Below are positions 16,189-23,940 of a DNA stretch of 44,041 nt, piece after piece. The first letter of the stretch is position 1. The number at the start of each line of letters is the position of its first letter. Below the pieces are notes generated by a model. The model made no database searches and had not been told where the DNA came from. It was given only the letters and a program-made list of their open reading frames with translations. A program made the translations under genes and the position numbers. Origin of the DNA: Pseudomonas sp. NKUCC02_KPG (GTDB lineage Bacteria; Pseudomonadota; Gammaproteobacteria; Pseudomonadales; Pseudomonadaceae); the NCBI RefSeq assembly GCF_019345465.1, contig NZ_JAHKRC010000024.1:1-44041 (forward strand), written 5' to 3'.

Positions 16189-16917
16189 TCACACCACTCC
16201 CTGGCGATACCACTTGCTGCGTGCAATCCCTTGGCCGATCACTTCGATCAAGGCAATGCTGAGCACATACAGGAGCGTGGCAAAACCGAAGGCCTGGAAC
16301 GTCTTGAAGGTTTCGGTCTCGACTTGCCGCGAGGCATACGACAGTTCGGCCAAGCCGATGGCCATGGTCAGCGACGAGTTCTTCAGGGCATTCATGTATT
16401 GCCCCAGCAATGGCCCCAACGCCGTGCGCAACGCCTGGGGGAACACGATGTAGCGCCACACCTGGGCAGGCTTGAAGCCCAGTGCCAGGCCGGCAGCCCG
16501 TTGCTCGATGCGCACCGAACTGATGCCTGCGCGAAACTCTTCGCAAATGAAGGCTGCCGTGTAGAGCATCAGGCCCCAGAACCCGGCAATGAATTCAAAG
16601 GACGGCCATTCAATCTCAAGCACACCCAGAGACAGGCTGCGCGGCTGGTTGAGCCACATCACCAGCCCTTCGGGCAGCATCGCCGTGACCCCGAAGTACC
16701 AGAAAAACAACTGCACCAGCAGCGGCGTGTTGCGAAACAGGGCCAGGTAGGCCCGTGCAGGCCACGACCACAGGCGCGAAGGCGAAATGCGCGCCAGGCA
16801 CAGCAAAAATCCCAGCCCGGTAGCCACCAGGCAGGTCAGCAGGGAAAGGATCAGGGTCAGAACAAAACCATCGAGCAGCCAGTGCAGGTAGAGCGGGGCC
16901 AGCAGTTCACCGAACAT
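16189..16917 (-). CDS. Polar amino acid ABC transporter permease (first subunit)
   Basis: 242 residues from the ATG at 16917; the frame's TTG at 16944 lies inside the upstream hairpin region and is unlikely. It shows the HEQRo/GltJ-type permease pattern: an N-terminal helix with LTLILSLLTC, FFWYFGV, and the EAA loop AGISSVRIEQRAAGLALGF followed by FPQALR. It pairs with the permease at 15517-16185 and with the binding protein at 16989-17795. Substrate not determined. Confidence 0.88.
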   Translation of the reverse strand: MFGELLAPLYLHWLLDGFVLTLILSLLTCLVATGLGFLLCLARISPSRLWSWPARAYLALFRNTPLLVQLFFWYFGVTAMLPEGLVMWLNQPRSLSLGVLEIEWPSFEFIAGFWGLMLYTAAFICEEFRAGISSVRIEQRAAGLALGFKPAQVWRYIVFPQALRTALGPLLGQYMNALKNSSLTMAIGLAELSYASRQVETETFKTFQAFGFATLLYVLSIALIEVIGQGIARSKWYRQGVV

Positions 16918-16942
16918 AAAAAACGTCCATCCAGAAACGAGC

Positions 16943-16976
16943 AAAACCCGCCCGGTTGACCGGGACGGGCTTTCAA
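16943..16976 (-). terminator. Attenuating hairpin between binding-protein and permease genes
   Basis: On the minus strand GCCCGTCCCGG, a TCAA loop and CCGGGCGGG followed by TTTTG make a 9-bp GC stem with a one-base bulge. It stands 12 bp after the binding-protein stop. Such hairpins commonly cause strong binding-protein and weaker permease expression. Confidence 0.6.
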
Positions 16977-16988
16977 AGGTGTTGCGAG

Positions 16989-17795
16989 TTAGCTCTTGTC
17001 GCCGATTTTGTACAGACGGGTCAGCGGGGTCTTGGTGGTCGGGCCGAACCAGGCGTCATAAATGCCCTGAGCCTTGCCCTGGGCTTCCAGGTCGGTGAGG
17101 GTCTGGTTAACCACTTCGGTCAGGCGCGCTTCGCCTTTTGGAATGCCGACACCGATCAGGTCATTGGAAATGGTGAACGGCGGCACTTCATATTTGTCCT
17201 TGTCCGGCACATTGGCCAGCAGGCCGATCAGCTTCGGGCCGTCCTGGGTGATGGCTTGTACGTTGCCGTTGCGCAGGGCAGTGAACGCGAACGGGGTGTC
17301 ATCGTAGGCAACCACTTTGGCACCGGGGAATTTCTCGCGCAGCACGCCTTCGTTGACGGTGCCCTTGTCCACGCCCACACGCCACTTGTTCAGTTCATCC
17401 GGGGATTTGAGGGTGCCTTTCTTGACGATAAATTGCTGGCCCGAAGCGAAATACGGAATGCTGAAATTCACCTGTTCGGCGCGCTCAGGGGTAATGGTGA
17501 AGTTGGCCAGCACCAGATCCACCTTGTTTGCGACCAGCAGCGGCACACGGTTGGCCGGGTTGGTCGGCTGCAACTGCAACTTCACGCCCAGCTTGTCGGC
17601 AATGGCCTTGGCATAGTCCACGTCCAGACCTTCAATCTGCTTGCTCTTGGCATCGACAAAACCAAATGGCGGGTTGCTGTCAAAGGACGCTACACGCAGC
17701 ACACCGGACTTTTTGATGTCATCCAGACGATCAGCGTGGGCCAGGCCAGACAAGACAGCCAGGGTCAAAGCGGTGAGGGCAGTGAGTTTTTTCAT
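16989..17795 (-). CDS. Polar amino acid ABC transporter substrate-binding protein
   Basis: 268 residues. It has a Sec signal peptide (MKKLTALTALTLAVLSGLAHA, in two pieces charged and hydrophobic, cleavage after about residue 21) and the SBP family 3 pattern: GVLRVASFDSNPPFGFVD, EGLDVDYAKAIADKLGVKL, LVLANFTITPERAEQVNFS and WRVGVDKGTVNEGVLR. It binds an amino acid in the periplasm and delivers it to the permeases downstream. The T-I-T-x-x-R segment fits alpha-amino/carboxylate binding. A striking palindrome lies 85 bp upstream (17880-17898). Confidence 0.9.
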   Translation of the reverse strand: MKKLTALTALTLAVLSGLAHADRLDDIKKSGVLRVASFDSNPPFGFVDAKSKQIEGLDVDYAKAIADKLGVKLQLQPTNPANRVPLLVANKVDLVLANFTITPERAEQVNFSIPYFASGQQFIVKKGTLKSPDELNKWRVGVDKGTVNEGVLREKFPGAKVVAYDDTPFAFTALRNGNVQAITQDGPKLIGLLANVPDKDKYEVPPFTISNDLIGVGIPKGEARLTEVVNQTLTDLEAQGKAQGIYDAWFGPTTKTPLTRLYKIGDKS

Positions 17796-17879
17796 TTCGT
17801 TCTCATCATGAGTTGGAAGAGTTATGACGAGAGTCTTGCAGGAAATTTAGCTTTTAAAAAAGAATATAAAACGATTTAA

Positions 17880-17898
17880 ATATTCCTTTAAGGAATAT
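17880..17898. promoter_or_regulatory. Perfect 19-bp palindrome upstream of amino-acid binding protein
   Basis: Nine-base arms around a single central base, containing ATTCC-TTTAA-GGAAT. This satisfies the T-N11-A rule of LysR-type operators. It shares the ATTCC-N5-GGAAT frame with the palindrome at 39976-39996. A LysR-type regulator acting in trans (for instance a sulfur or amino-acid regulator) is a guess. Confidence 0.5.
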
Positions 17899-17915
17899 GG
17901 TATTGCGTTGATCGC

Positions 17916-18002
17916 TGTGGGAGCGGGCTTGCTCGCGAAGGTATCCACGGGGTTTGCCTGACAAACCTCGCCGCCTCAATCGCGAGCAAGCCCGCTCCCA
18001 CA
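17916..18002. repeat. REPIN of the common pseudomonad GCGAGCAAGC family
   Basis: Perfect 23-bp inverted arms, 17916-17938 and 17980-18002 (TGTGGGAGCGGGCTTGCTCG... and its complement), separated by 41 bases. This is the classical intergenic REP doublet of fluorescent pseudomonads. It is located downstream of the DMT transporter gene. It belongs to a different family from the GTAGTCGCTGACGAG elements. Confidence 0.9.
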
Positions 18003-18026
18003 AAAAAGGGGGGGCTCAGCAAATTA

Positions 18027-18887
18027 TTACCGCACTCGACTCATCGCCATCACACTCGTCAACACGATGGCTGCGCCTGCCATCACCCCCATGGAGACGG
18101 TGCTCTTCAACACCACTGCCGCCATCACCATCGCGACCGGGGGAATCAAATACATCACCCCGACCACGCGGCTGACCTCGGCTCTGGCCAACACAAAGGC
18201 CCAGAACAGATAAGCCAGGGCGCTGGGAAAAATCCCCAGCAGCAACACTGCCCCGTTCACCCGTGCGGGAGCATTCAAGACCGCATCCGTGAGCCCCGGC
18301 GCGTACACACCCAGCAGTAAGGTCCCGCTCCAGATCGTGTAGCACACCAGGGTCAGTGGGCTGTAGTGGTTGGAGTAATGCTTTTGCAAGGCGAAATAGA
18401 CGCTCCAGGAAAACGCCGCCAATAAAATCAGCAGGCCCTGGGGCTTGAATCCAGTGATGCCTTTATCGCTGATCACCACCACCAGCGCGCCCAGCAAACC
18501 CATGCCCACCCAGAACCAGCGCCAGCCGCTGACGGGCTCTTTCAAAAATACGCGGGCAATCAGGGTGCTGAACAGCGGTGCGGATTGCGCCAACACGCTG
18601 GAGGCGCCGGGGCTGACCCATCGTTGCCCGAAGTTGAGCGCCACGTGATGCAGCACAATGGCGAAAAAGCCCAACATGATCAGCCAGGGCACATCCCTGA
18701 GCCTGGGCAGACCCATGCGCAAAACCAGCGCAACCACCCCCATAAATACCGAGGCGATCAAAAAGCGCAACAGCGCCAGATGCCCTGGCGAGTAAGCGTG
18801 CAGACCGATATTGATGCCAATCGGCGAGTACGCCCAACACAGCACAACAGCGGTCATGGCGGCGACACGGCTAAATGGAAGCGGCAC
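18027..18887 (-). CDS. DMT-superfamily transporter (EamA domains)
   Basis: 286 residues from a GTG at 18887 preceded by AGG eight bases upstream; TTG 18902 and ATG 18857 are alternatives. It has ten hydrophobic helices in two EamA repeats, for instance VVLCWAYSPIGINIGLHAY in the first and ILLAAFSWSVYFALQKHYS in the second. The family mostly exports amino acids or other metabolites across the inner membrane. It is divergent from a LysR gene, which is its likely regulator. Confidence 0.85.
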   Translation of the reverse strand: MPLPFSRVAAMTAVVLCWAYSPIGINIGLHAYSPGHLALLRFLIASVFMGVVALVLRMGLPRLRDVPWLIMLGFFAIVLHHVALNFGQRWVSPGASSVLAQSAPLFSTLIARVFLKEPVSGWRWFWVGMGLLGALVVVISDKGITGFKPQGLLILLAAFSWSVYFALQKHYSNHYSPLTLVCYTIWSGTLLLGVYAPGLTDAVLNAPARVNGAVLLLGIFPSALAYLFWAFVLARAEVSRVVGVMYLIPPVAMVMAAVVLKSTVSMGVMAGAAIVLTSVMAMSRVR

Positions 18888-18934
18888 GTTGATGACCTGC
18901 AATCCTGTGGAGTGGCGGGCAGTGTTTACCGGCC

Positions 18935-18962
18935 TTGCCGTGGGTCACAAGTGAGTTATAAA
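18935..18962 (+). promoter_or_regulatory. Candidate sigma-70 promoter of the LysR gene
   Basis: TTGCCG (18935-18940) and TATAAA (18957-18962), 16 bases apart, 28 bp before the LysR start. Both boxes are one or two changes from consensus. Confidence 0.35.
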
Positions 18963-18989
18963 GAACCCAGAAATCATCAGGAGTGAACA

Positions 18990-19889
18990 ATGGAGTTAAG
19001 CCAGTTGCGTATGGTCAAGGCGGTGGCAGAGTGCGGCAGTATTGCCCTGGCAGCTCAACAGCTGCATTGCGTACCGTCGAATATCACCACCCGTATCAAG
19101 CAGCTGGAAAGCGAGTTGGGCACTGTGTTGTTCACCCGCTCGGGGCGGGGCTTGCGCATCAGCCCTGCGGGCAAGGTCTTTGTGAACTTTACCGAGCAAA
19201 TTCTGGCGCTGGTCGATCAGGCAAAGCGTGCCGTACAGCCCCAGGCCGTGCCCGCTGGCAAGCTGCGCATCGGAGCGATAGAGTCCTGTGCCACCGGGCG
19301 ATTGCCGCCACTGCTGGCCGAGTTTCATCAGCGCTACCCGCAAGTGACGCTGGAGCTGGTTACCGGCCAATGGCGTCAATTGATCGATGACGTACAGCAT
19401 CATCGACTCGATGGTGCGCTGATCGCAGGCGATAGCGATCAGCCCAGGCTCAATAAAAATTCGTTGTATGACGAACCGCTGATCATGATTGCCAGCCCGA
19501 CACTCGCACCGCTTGCCAGCCTTGGCGATGTGCATCAACACACCGTCTTTATGTGGCCACCCGGTTGCCCGTACCGTGCGGCACTGGAGAATTGGCTGGC
19601 GGCGCACCGACTTGAGGTCAACTGCGTCGATTACGCGAGTTGGGGAAGCATCATTGGCTGCGTCAGTGCGGGTGCAGGCTTGGCGCTGGTCCCTGAAGGG
19701 CTGCTCCCGCATTTTGGTGCTTGTGGGCACCTGACCGTCTACCGCTTTGCCGAGCTGAAGCCGATTCCCAATCAGTTTTTCTGGCACAGCGAAACCGGCA
19801 ACCACGGTGCCCGGGATGCGTTTGCTGCACTGTTGGCTGAGCGTTTCGAGCCTTTGCCCGTTTTTCCAGAGCGATTGCGTAGCAGTTGA
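18990..19889 (+). CDS. LysR-family transcriptional regulator
   Basis: 299 residues: winged HTH at about 1-60 (LSQLRMVKAVAECGSIALAA, then VPSNITTRIKQLESELGTVLFTR) and a LysR substrate domain from about 88 on. AGGAG lies seven bases before the ATG. It is probably the regulator of the divergent DMT transporter. The last codons and the stop (19887-19889) fall inside a REP element, so the C-terminal RLRSS is probably repeat-derived. Confidence 0.88.
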   Translation: MELSQLRMVKAVAECGSIALAAQQLHCVPSNITTRIKQLESELGTVLFTRSGRGLRISPAGKVFVNFTEQILALVDQAKRAVQPQAVPAGKLRIGAIESCATGRLPPLLAEFHQRYPQVTLELVTGQWRQLIDDVQHHRLDGALIAGDSDQPRLNKNSLYDEPLIMIASPTLAPLASLGDVHQHTVFMWPPGCPYRAALENWLAAHRLEVNCVDYASWGSIIGCVSAGAGLALVPEGLLPHFGACGHLTVYRFAELKPIPNQFFWHSETGNHGARDAFAALLAERFEPLPVFPERLRSS

Positions 19890-19899
19890 CGAGGCTGCG
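19879..19899 (+). repeat. Degenerate REP element overlapping the LysR stop codon
   Basis: The 21 bases starting GTAGCAGTTGACGAG resemble the family core GTAGTCGCTGACGAG...GAGGCTGCG with a shortened middle. The internal TGA supplies the LysR stop. It is situated in the convergent junction with yejE. Confidence 0.55.
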
Positions 19900-19906
19900 C
19901 TCAGGT

Positions 19907-20929
19907 TTACGCCCGTGGATCAAAAGCATCACGGCAGGCCTCGCCGATAAACACCAGCAGCGAAAGAATCAGCGCCAGTGCACAGAACGCGGTCAGGCCC
20001 AGCCAGGGGGCTTGCAGGTTGCGCTTGGCCTGGCCGATCAGCTCGCCCAGCGACGCGGTACCCGGCGGCATGCCAAATCCCAGAAAATCCAGGGCGGTGA
20101 GGGTGGCGATCGCGCCCGTCAAAATAAACGGCAGGTAGGTGAGGGTTGAAGTCATGGCGTTGGGGAGGATGTGCCGTCGCATCAGCTCGATATCGCTCAG
20201 GCCCAGTGCCCGCGCTGCCTTGACGTATTCCAGGTTGCGACCGCGCATGAACTCGGCGCGCACGACGTCCACCAGTGCCAGCCAGCTGAACAGCGCCATG
20301 ATCCCCAGTAACCACCAGAAGCTTGGCGCCACAAAGCCCGACAAGATGATCAGCAGGTACAGCACCGGCAGCCCGGACCATACCTCTTGCAGGCGCTGGC
20401 CCAGCAAGTCCACCAGCCCGCCATAATACCCTTGCAGGGCGCCAGCACCGATGCCCACCACCACGCTGATGGCGGTCAGGATCAAGGCAAACAGAATCGA
20501 AATCCGGGCGCCGAAAATCACCCGCGCCAGTACATCCCGGGCCTGATCGTCGGTGCCCAGCCAGTTTTGCCTGCCGGGTGGACTGGGAGCGGGTTCCTTG
20601 AGGTCGTAATTGACCGTGTCGTAGCTGAACGGGATGGGCGCAAACAGCATCCAGCCACCCTGGTCGTCAATCAATTTGCGCACGTAGTCACTTCGGTAAT
20701 CGGGCTCGAACGGCAGTTCGCCGCCAAACTCGGTTTCGACGTAGCGGGTCGCCACCGGGAAGTACCACTGATCTTTGTAGTGAATGGCCAGCGGCTTGTC
20801 GTTGGCGATCAGTTCACCGCACAGGCACAGGACGAACAGCGCGATAAAGAGCCACAGTGACCACCAGCCCCGGCGGTTGGCCTTGAAACGGGCCAGGCGC
20901 CGACGGCCCAGGGGGGAAAGGTTGAGCAT
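19907..20929 (-). CDS. yejE: Peptide ABC transporter permease YejE
   Basis: 340 residues from the ATG at 20929, with AAGGAGG four bases upstream; its ATG overlaps the yejB stop by one base (TGATG). The N-terminal arginine-rich segment, first helix (WWSLWLFIALFVLCLCGEL), long periplasmic insert with YKDQWYFPV and NWLGTDDQARDVLARVIFGA, and EAA loop EYVKAARALGLSDIELMRRH are typical of YejE/OppC permeases. It works with YejB as the inner-membrane channel for oligopeptides or microcin-C-like compounds. The expected ATPase gene yejF does not follow. Confidence 0.88.
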   Translation of the reverse strand: MLNLSPLGRRRLARFKANRRGWWSLWLFIALFVLCLCGELIANDKPLAIHYKDQWYFPVATRYVETEFGGELPFEPDYRSDYVRKLIDDQGGWMLFAPIPFSYDTVNYDLKEPAPSPPGRQNWLGTDDQARDVLARVIFGARISILFALILTAISVVVGIGAGALQGYYGGLVDLLGQRLQEVWSGLPVLYLLIILSGFVAPSFWWLLGIMALFSWLALVDVVRAEFMRGRNLEYVKAARALGLSDIELMRRHILPNAMTSTLTYLPFILTGAIATLTALDFLGFGMPPGTASLGELIGQAKRNLQAPWLGLTAFCALALILSLLVFIGEACRDAFDPRA

Positions 20930-21999
20930 CAAGCCTCCTTCGCCGAGAAGTCGATGCGGGGGTCGAGCAGGGTGTAGCACAGATCGCCGATCAGTTTGAT
21001 CAACAGGCCGAACAGGGTGAACAGGAACAGCGTGCCGAACACCACCGGGTAATCCCGTGACACGGCTGCTTCGTAGCTCATGCGCCCGATGCCGTCGAGG
21101 TTGAAGATGGTTTCAATCAACAGTGAACCGGCGAAGAACACTTCGATCAGGGCCTGGGGAATCCCGGCCACCACCAGCAGCATGGCGTTGCGCATGACAT
21201 GGCCGTACAGCACCCGGCGCTCGGTCAGGCCTTTGGCCCGTGCCGTGACCACATACTGGCGGCTGATTTCGTTGAGAAAGCTGTTTTTGGTGAGGATGGT
21301 CAGGGTGGCAAAGCCGCCAATCACCAACGCCGAGACAGGCAGCACCATGTGCCACAGGTAATCGCCGATTTTGGCGAAAAACCCCAGGCTGTCGAAGTTT
21401 TCCGAGACCAGGCCTTGCACCGGAAACCAGCTCACATAACTGCCACCGGCAAAGACCACAATCAGCAAAATGGCAAACAGAAACGCCGGCATGGCGTAGC
21501 CGATGATGATCGCGGTGCTGGTCCACACATCGAACGCGCTGCCATTGTGGATGGCCTTGCGTATGCCCAGCGGGATGGAGATCAGGTAAGTAATCAGCGT
21601 CGCCCACAGCCCCAGTGAAATAGTCACCGGCAGTTTTTGCAGGATCAGGTCTGTGACCTTGGCGCCTCGAAAGAAACTGTTGCCAAAATCCAGTTGCGCA
21701 TAGTTTTTGAGCATCAGCCACAAGCGCTCGTGCATGGGTTTGTCGAAGCCATAGTGGCGGGTGATTTCTTCGACAAGTGCCGGGTCCAGGCCACGGCTGC
21801 TGCGGCTGGCAACGCCAGTGCCGCCTGCCATGTCGCGGGCTCCGCCGGCCACGGTCGTACTGCTCACACCCTGCAAGCGGGCAATGGCCTGCTCCACCGG
21901 GCCACCGGGGGCGGCCTGCACGATCAGGAAGTTGACCACCAGAATGCATAGCAGGGTGGGGATGATCAGCAACAAGCGTCGACTGATGTAATGCAGCAT
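20929..21999 (-). CDS. yejB: Peptide ABC transporter permease YejB
   Basis: 356 residues from the ATG at 21999 (upstream GGAGGGG; longer frame to 22044 rejected because it overlaps yejA). MLHYISRRLLLIIPTLLCIL is the DppB/OppB-type first helix. A glycine-rich periplasmic stretch (about 55-75) follows, and the EAA loop is QYVVTARAKGLTERRVLYGH. It ends with LCYTLLDPRIDFS, typical of the family. The start is one base after the yejA stop, so both are coupled. Confidence 0.9.
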   Translation of the reverse strand: MLHYISRRLLLIIPTLLCILVVNFLIVQAAPGGPVEQAIARLQGVSSTTVAGGARDMAGGTGVASRSSRGLDPALVEEITRHYGFDKPMHERLWLMLKNYAQLDFGNSFFRGAKVTDLILQKLPVTISLGLWATLITYLISIPLGIRKAIHNGSAFDVWTSTAIIIGYAMPAFLFAILLIVVFAGGSYVSWFPVQGLVSENFDSLGFFAKIGDYLWHMVLPVSALVIGGFATLTILTKNSFLNEISRQYVVTARAKGLTERRVLYGHVMRNAMLLVVAGIPQALIEVFFAGSLLIETIFNLDGIGRMSYEAAVSRDYPVVFGTLFLFTLFGLLIKLIGDLCYTLLDPRIDFSAKEA

Positions 22000-22000
22000 C

Positions 22001-23875
22001 TCAGTGCCCCTCCAGCGATGTGCCGGTTGCTTCCATGGCTGCATTGGTCAGTGCGGTTTTGCTGATCTCCCACCAGGTGTCCAGCCCCTCGTCATACTTG
22101 GGCTCCAGCGCCGGACGGGCGAAGCGGTTCTGGTACACGGTCGGGGTGCCCACCGAGTAATAGTTGGGAATCATGTAGTAGCCCCACTGCAGGACGCGGT
22201 CGAGGGCGTGGGCGTAGTGCACCATTTCGTCACGGGTATTGGCCTGTACCAATCCGTCGAGCAGTGTGTCCACGGCCGGGTCGCGCAGCACAAAGGCGTT
22301 GGAGGCACCGGGCTGGGTGGCACTGCGCGAGCCATACATGTCGTACAGTTCCCGGCCCGGGGAGACGATGGGGACGCCACTGCGCGGGAAACCCACCACG
22401 ATCATGTCGTAGTCACGGGCATTGAGCCGGTTGACGTATTGCGCCGAGTCTATCTTGCGGATGTCCATGTGGATGCCGATCTGCGCCAGGGTCCGCTTGT
22501 ACGGCAGGATCATGCGGTCGAATCCGCCCTGGCCATCGAGAAAGGTGAAGCTCAGCGGTTCGCCCTGTGCGTTGACCAGCGTGTTGTTTTTCGCGCTCCA
22601 GCCTGCCTCCTTGAGCAGCGCCAGGGCTTGCAGCTGTTTGTCGCGGATGTAGCCGCTGCCATCGGTTTTCGGCGCTTGATAGACCTGGGTGAACACTTCA
22701 TCAGGCACCTTGCCGCGCAGGGGTTCGAGGATCTCCCGTTCACGGGCGTCGGGCAGTGCAGTGGCAGCCATTTCGCTTTTGGGGAAGTAGCTCTGCTGGC
22801 GCACATAAAAACTGCGCATCATCTGCTTGTTGGTCCATTCAAAATCCCATAGCAGGCTCAACGCCTGGCGTACCCGGCGGTCCTGGAAAAACGGATTCTG
22901 CAGGTTGAAAGCAAAGCCCTGGGCAGCGCCCGGCTTTTGCCTGGCGAATACGCCTTTTTGCAAGCGGCCATCGGTCAGCTTGGGGCTGTCATAGCCGATG
23001 CTGAACCCGGTGGCCGAGAATTCGCGGTTGTAATCGAAAGCTCCACCCTTGAGCAGTTCGCGGGCCACGTCCGTGTCGCCGTAAAAATTCACGGTCAGGC
23101 GGTCAAAGTTGTACAGCCCCTTGCTGACCGGCAAGTCCCTGGCCCACCAGTTTTTGTTGCGCTCAAAGCTGATGCTGCGCCCCGGATCGACTTGCGACAC
23201 CGAATACGGGCCGCTGCCCAAGGGCGGCTCAAAACCGCCGCCATTGCTGAAGTCGCGGGTCTGCCACCAGTGTTGCGGCAGGATGCGCATGCTCGCCAGA
23301 TCCAGTGCCAGGGTACGGTTCTGGTTGCTCTTGAAGTCGAAGCGCACCTGCAGCGGGCCTTCGATCTCCACTGCCTTGACCTCGCCATAGAGCATGCGAA
23401 AGCCCAGGCTGCCTTGGGTCATCAGCAGGTTGTAGGTGTAGGCGACATCCTGGGCGGTGATCGGTGTGTCGTCGGCAAAGCGTGCCTTGGGGTTCAGGTA
23501 AAACCGTACCCAAAGACCGTCCGGGTCGCGCTCCATTGTTTGCGCCACCAGACCGTAGACCGTGTAGGGCTCATCCAGTGAGCGAAAGGCCAGTGGCGAG
23601 TACACCCAGTCATCCACTTGCGCGACTCCCGTGCCTTGGTCGACGTAGGGGGAGATGTAGTTGAACTGGCCTATTTCCATTGCCGCCCGGCTCAGCGATC
23701 CGCCCTTGGGTGCATCCGGATTTACAAAATCGAAGTGCTGGAATCCGGCCGGGTATTTGGGTGCTTCACCATAGACGGTCATGGCCTCGCCGGGCGCTGC
23801 GCTCACGCTCAGGCACAGGCAAGCCAGCACGGGGGCCAGCAGGGAGCGGAGCAGGGGCAGGAGTGGTAGAGGCAT
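22001..23875 (-). CDS. yejA: Peptide ABC transporter substrate-binding protein YejA (SBP family 5)
   Basis: 624 residues from the ATG at 23875, AAGGAA seven bases upstream. A signal peptide of about 27 residues is followed by GEAPKYPAGFQHFDFVNPDA, the YejA-type opening, LADDTPITAQDVAYT-like lobe sequences (FADDTPITAQDVAYTYN), and GYDMIVVG-like RDYDMIVVGFPRS near the end. It binds oligopeptides in the periplasm. The gene follows the two-component histidine kinase on the same strand by 65 bp; control by that system is plausible but unproven. Confidence 0.9.
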   Translation of the reverse strand: MPLPLLPLLRSLLAPVLACLCLSVSAAPGEAMTVYGEAPKYPAGFQHFDFVNPDAPKGGSLSRAAMEIGQFNYISPYVDQGTGVAQVDDWVYSPLAFRSLDEPYTVYGLVAQTMERDPDGLWVRFYLNPKARFADDTPITAQDVAYTYNLLMTQGSLGFRMLYGEVKAVEIEGPLQVRFDFKSNQNRTLALDLASMRILPQHWWQTRDFSNGGGFEPPLGSGPYSVSQVDPGRSISFERNKNWWARDLPVSKGLYNFDRLTVNFYGDTDVARELLKGGAFDYNREFSATGFSIGYDSPKLTDGRLQKGVFARQKPGAAQGFAFNLQNPFFQDRRVRQALSLLWDFEWTNKQMMRSFYVRQQSYFPKSEMAATALPDAREREILEPLRGKVPDEVFTQVYQAPKTDGSGYIRDKQLQALALLKEAGWSAKNNTLVNAQGEPLSFTFLDGQGGFDRMILPYKRTLAQIGIHMDIRKIDSAQYVNRLNARDYDMIVVGFPRSGVPIVSPGRELYDMYGSRSATQPGASNAFVLRDPAVDTLLDGLVQANTRDEMVHYAHALDRVLQWGYYMIPNYYSVGTPTVYQNRFARPALEPKYDEGLDTWWEISKTALTNAAMEATGTSLEGH

Positions 23876-23940
23876 GCGGGAGTTCCTTGTGCCGCGTGTT
23901 GAAAAAGCCACTCCCACAGTATTGATGATTAAAAAGCGGA

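Noticed and set aside
15706..16959. 417-residue plus-strand frame opposite the ABC permeases
   Set aside because: Antisense shadow; the two minus-strand permeases have EAA motifs and proper coupling.
17916..18002. Could the 23-bp inverted repeat be a CRISPR or attachment site?
   Set aside because: It is a single doublet with the common pseudomonad REP sequence; there is no repeat-spacer series and no integrase.
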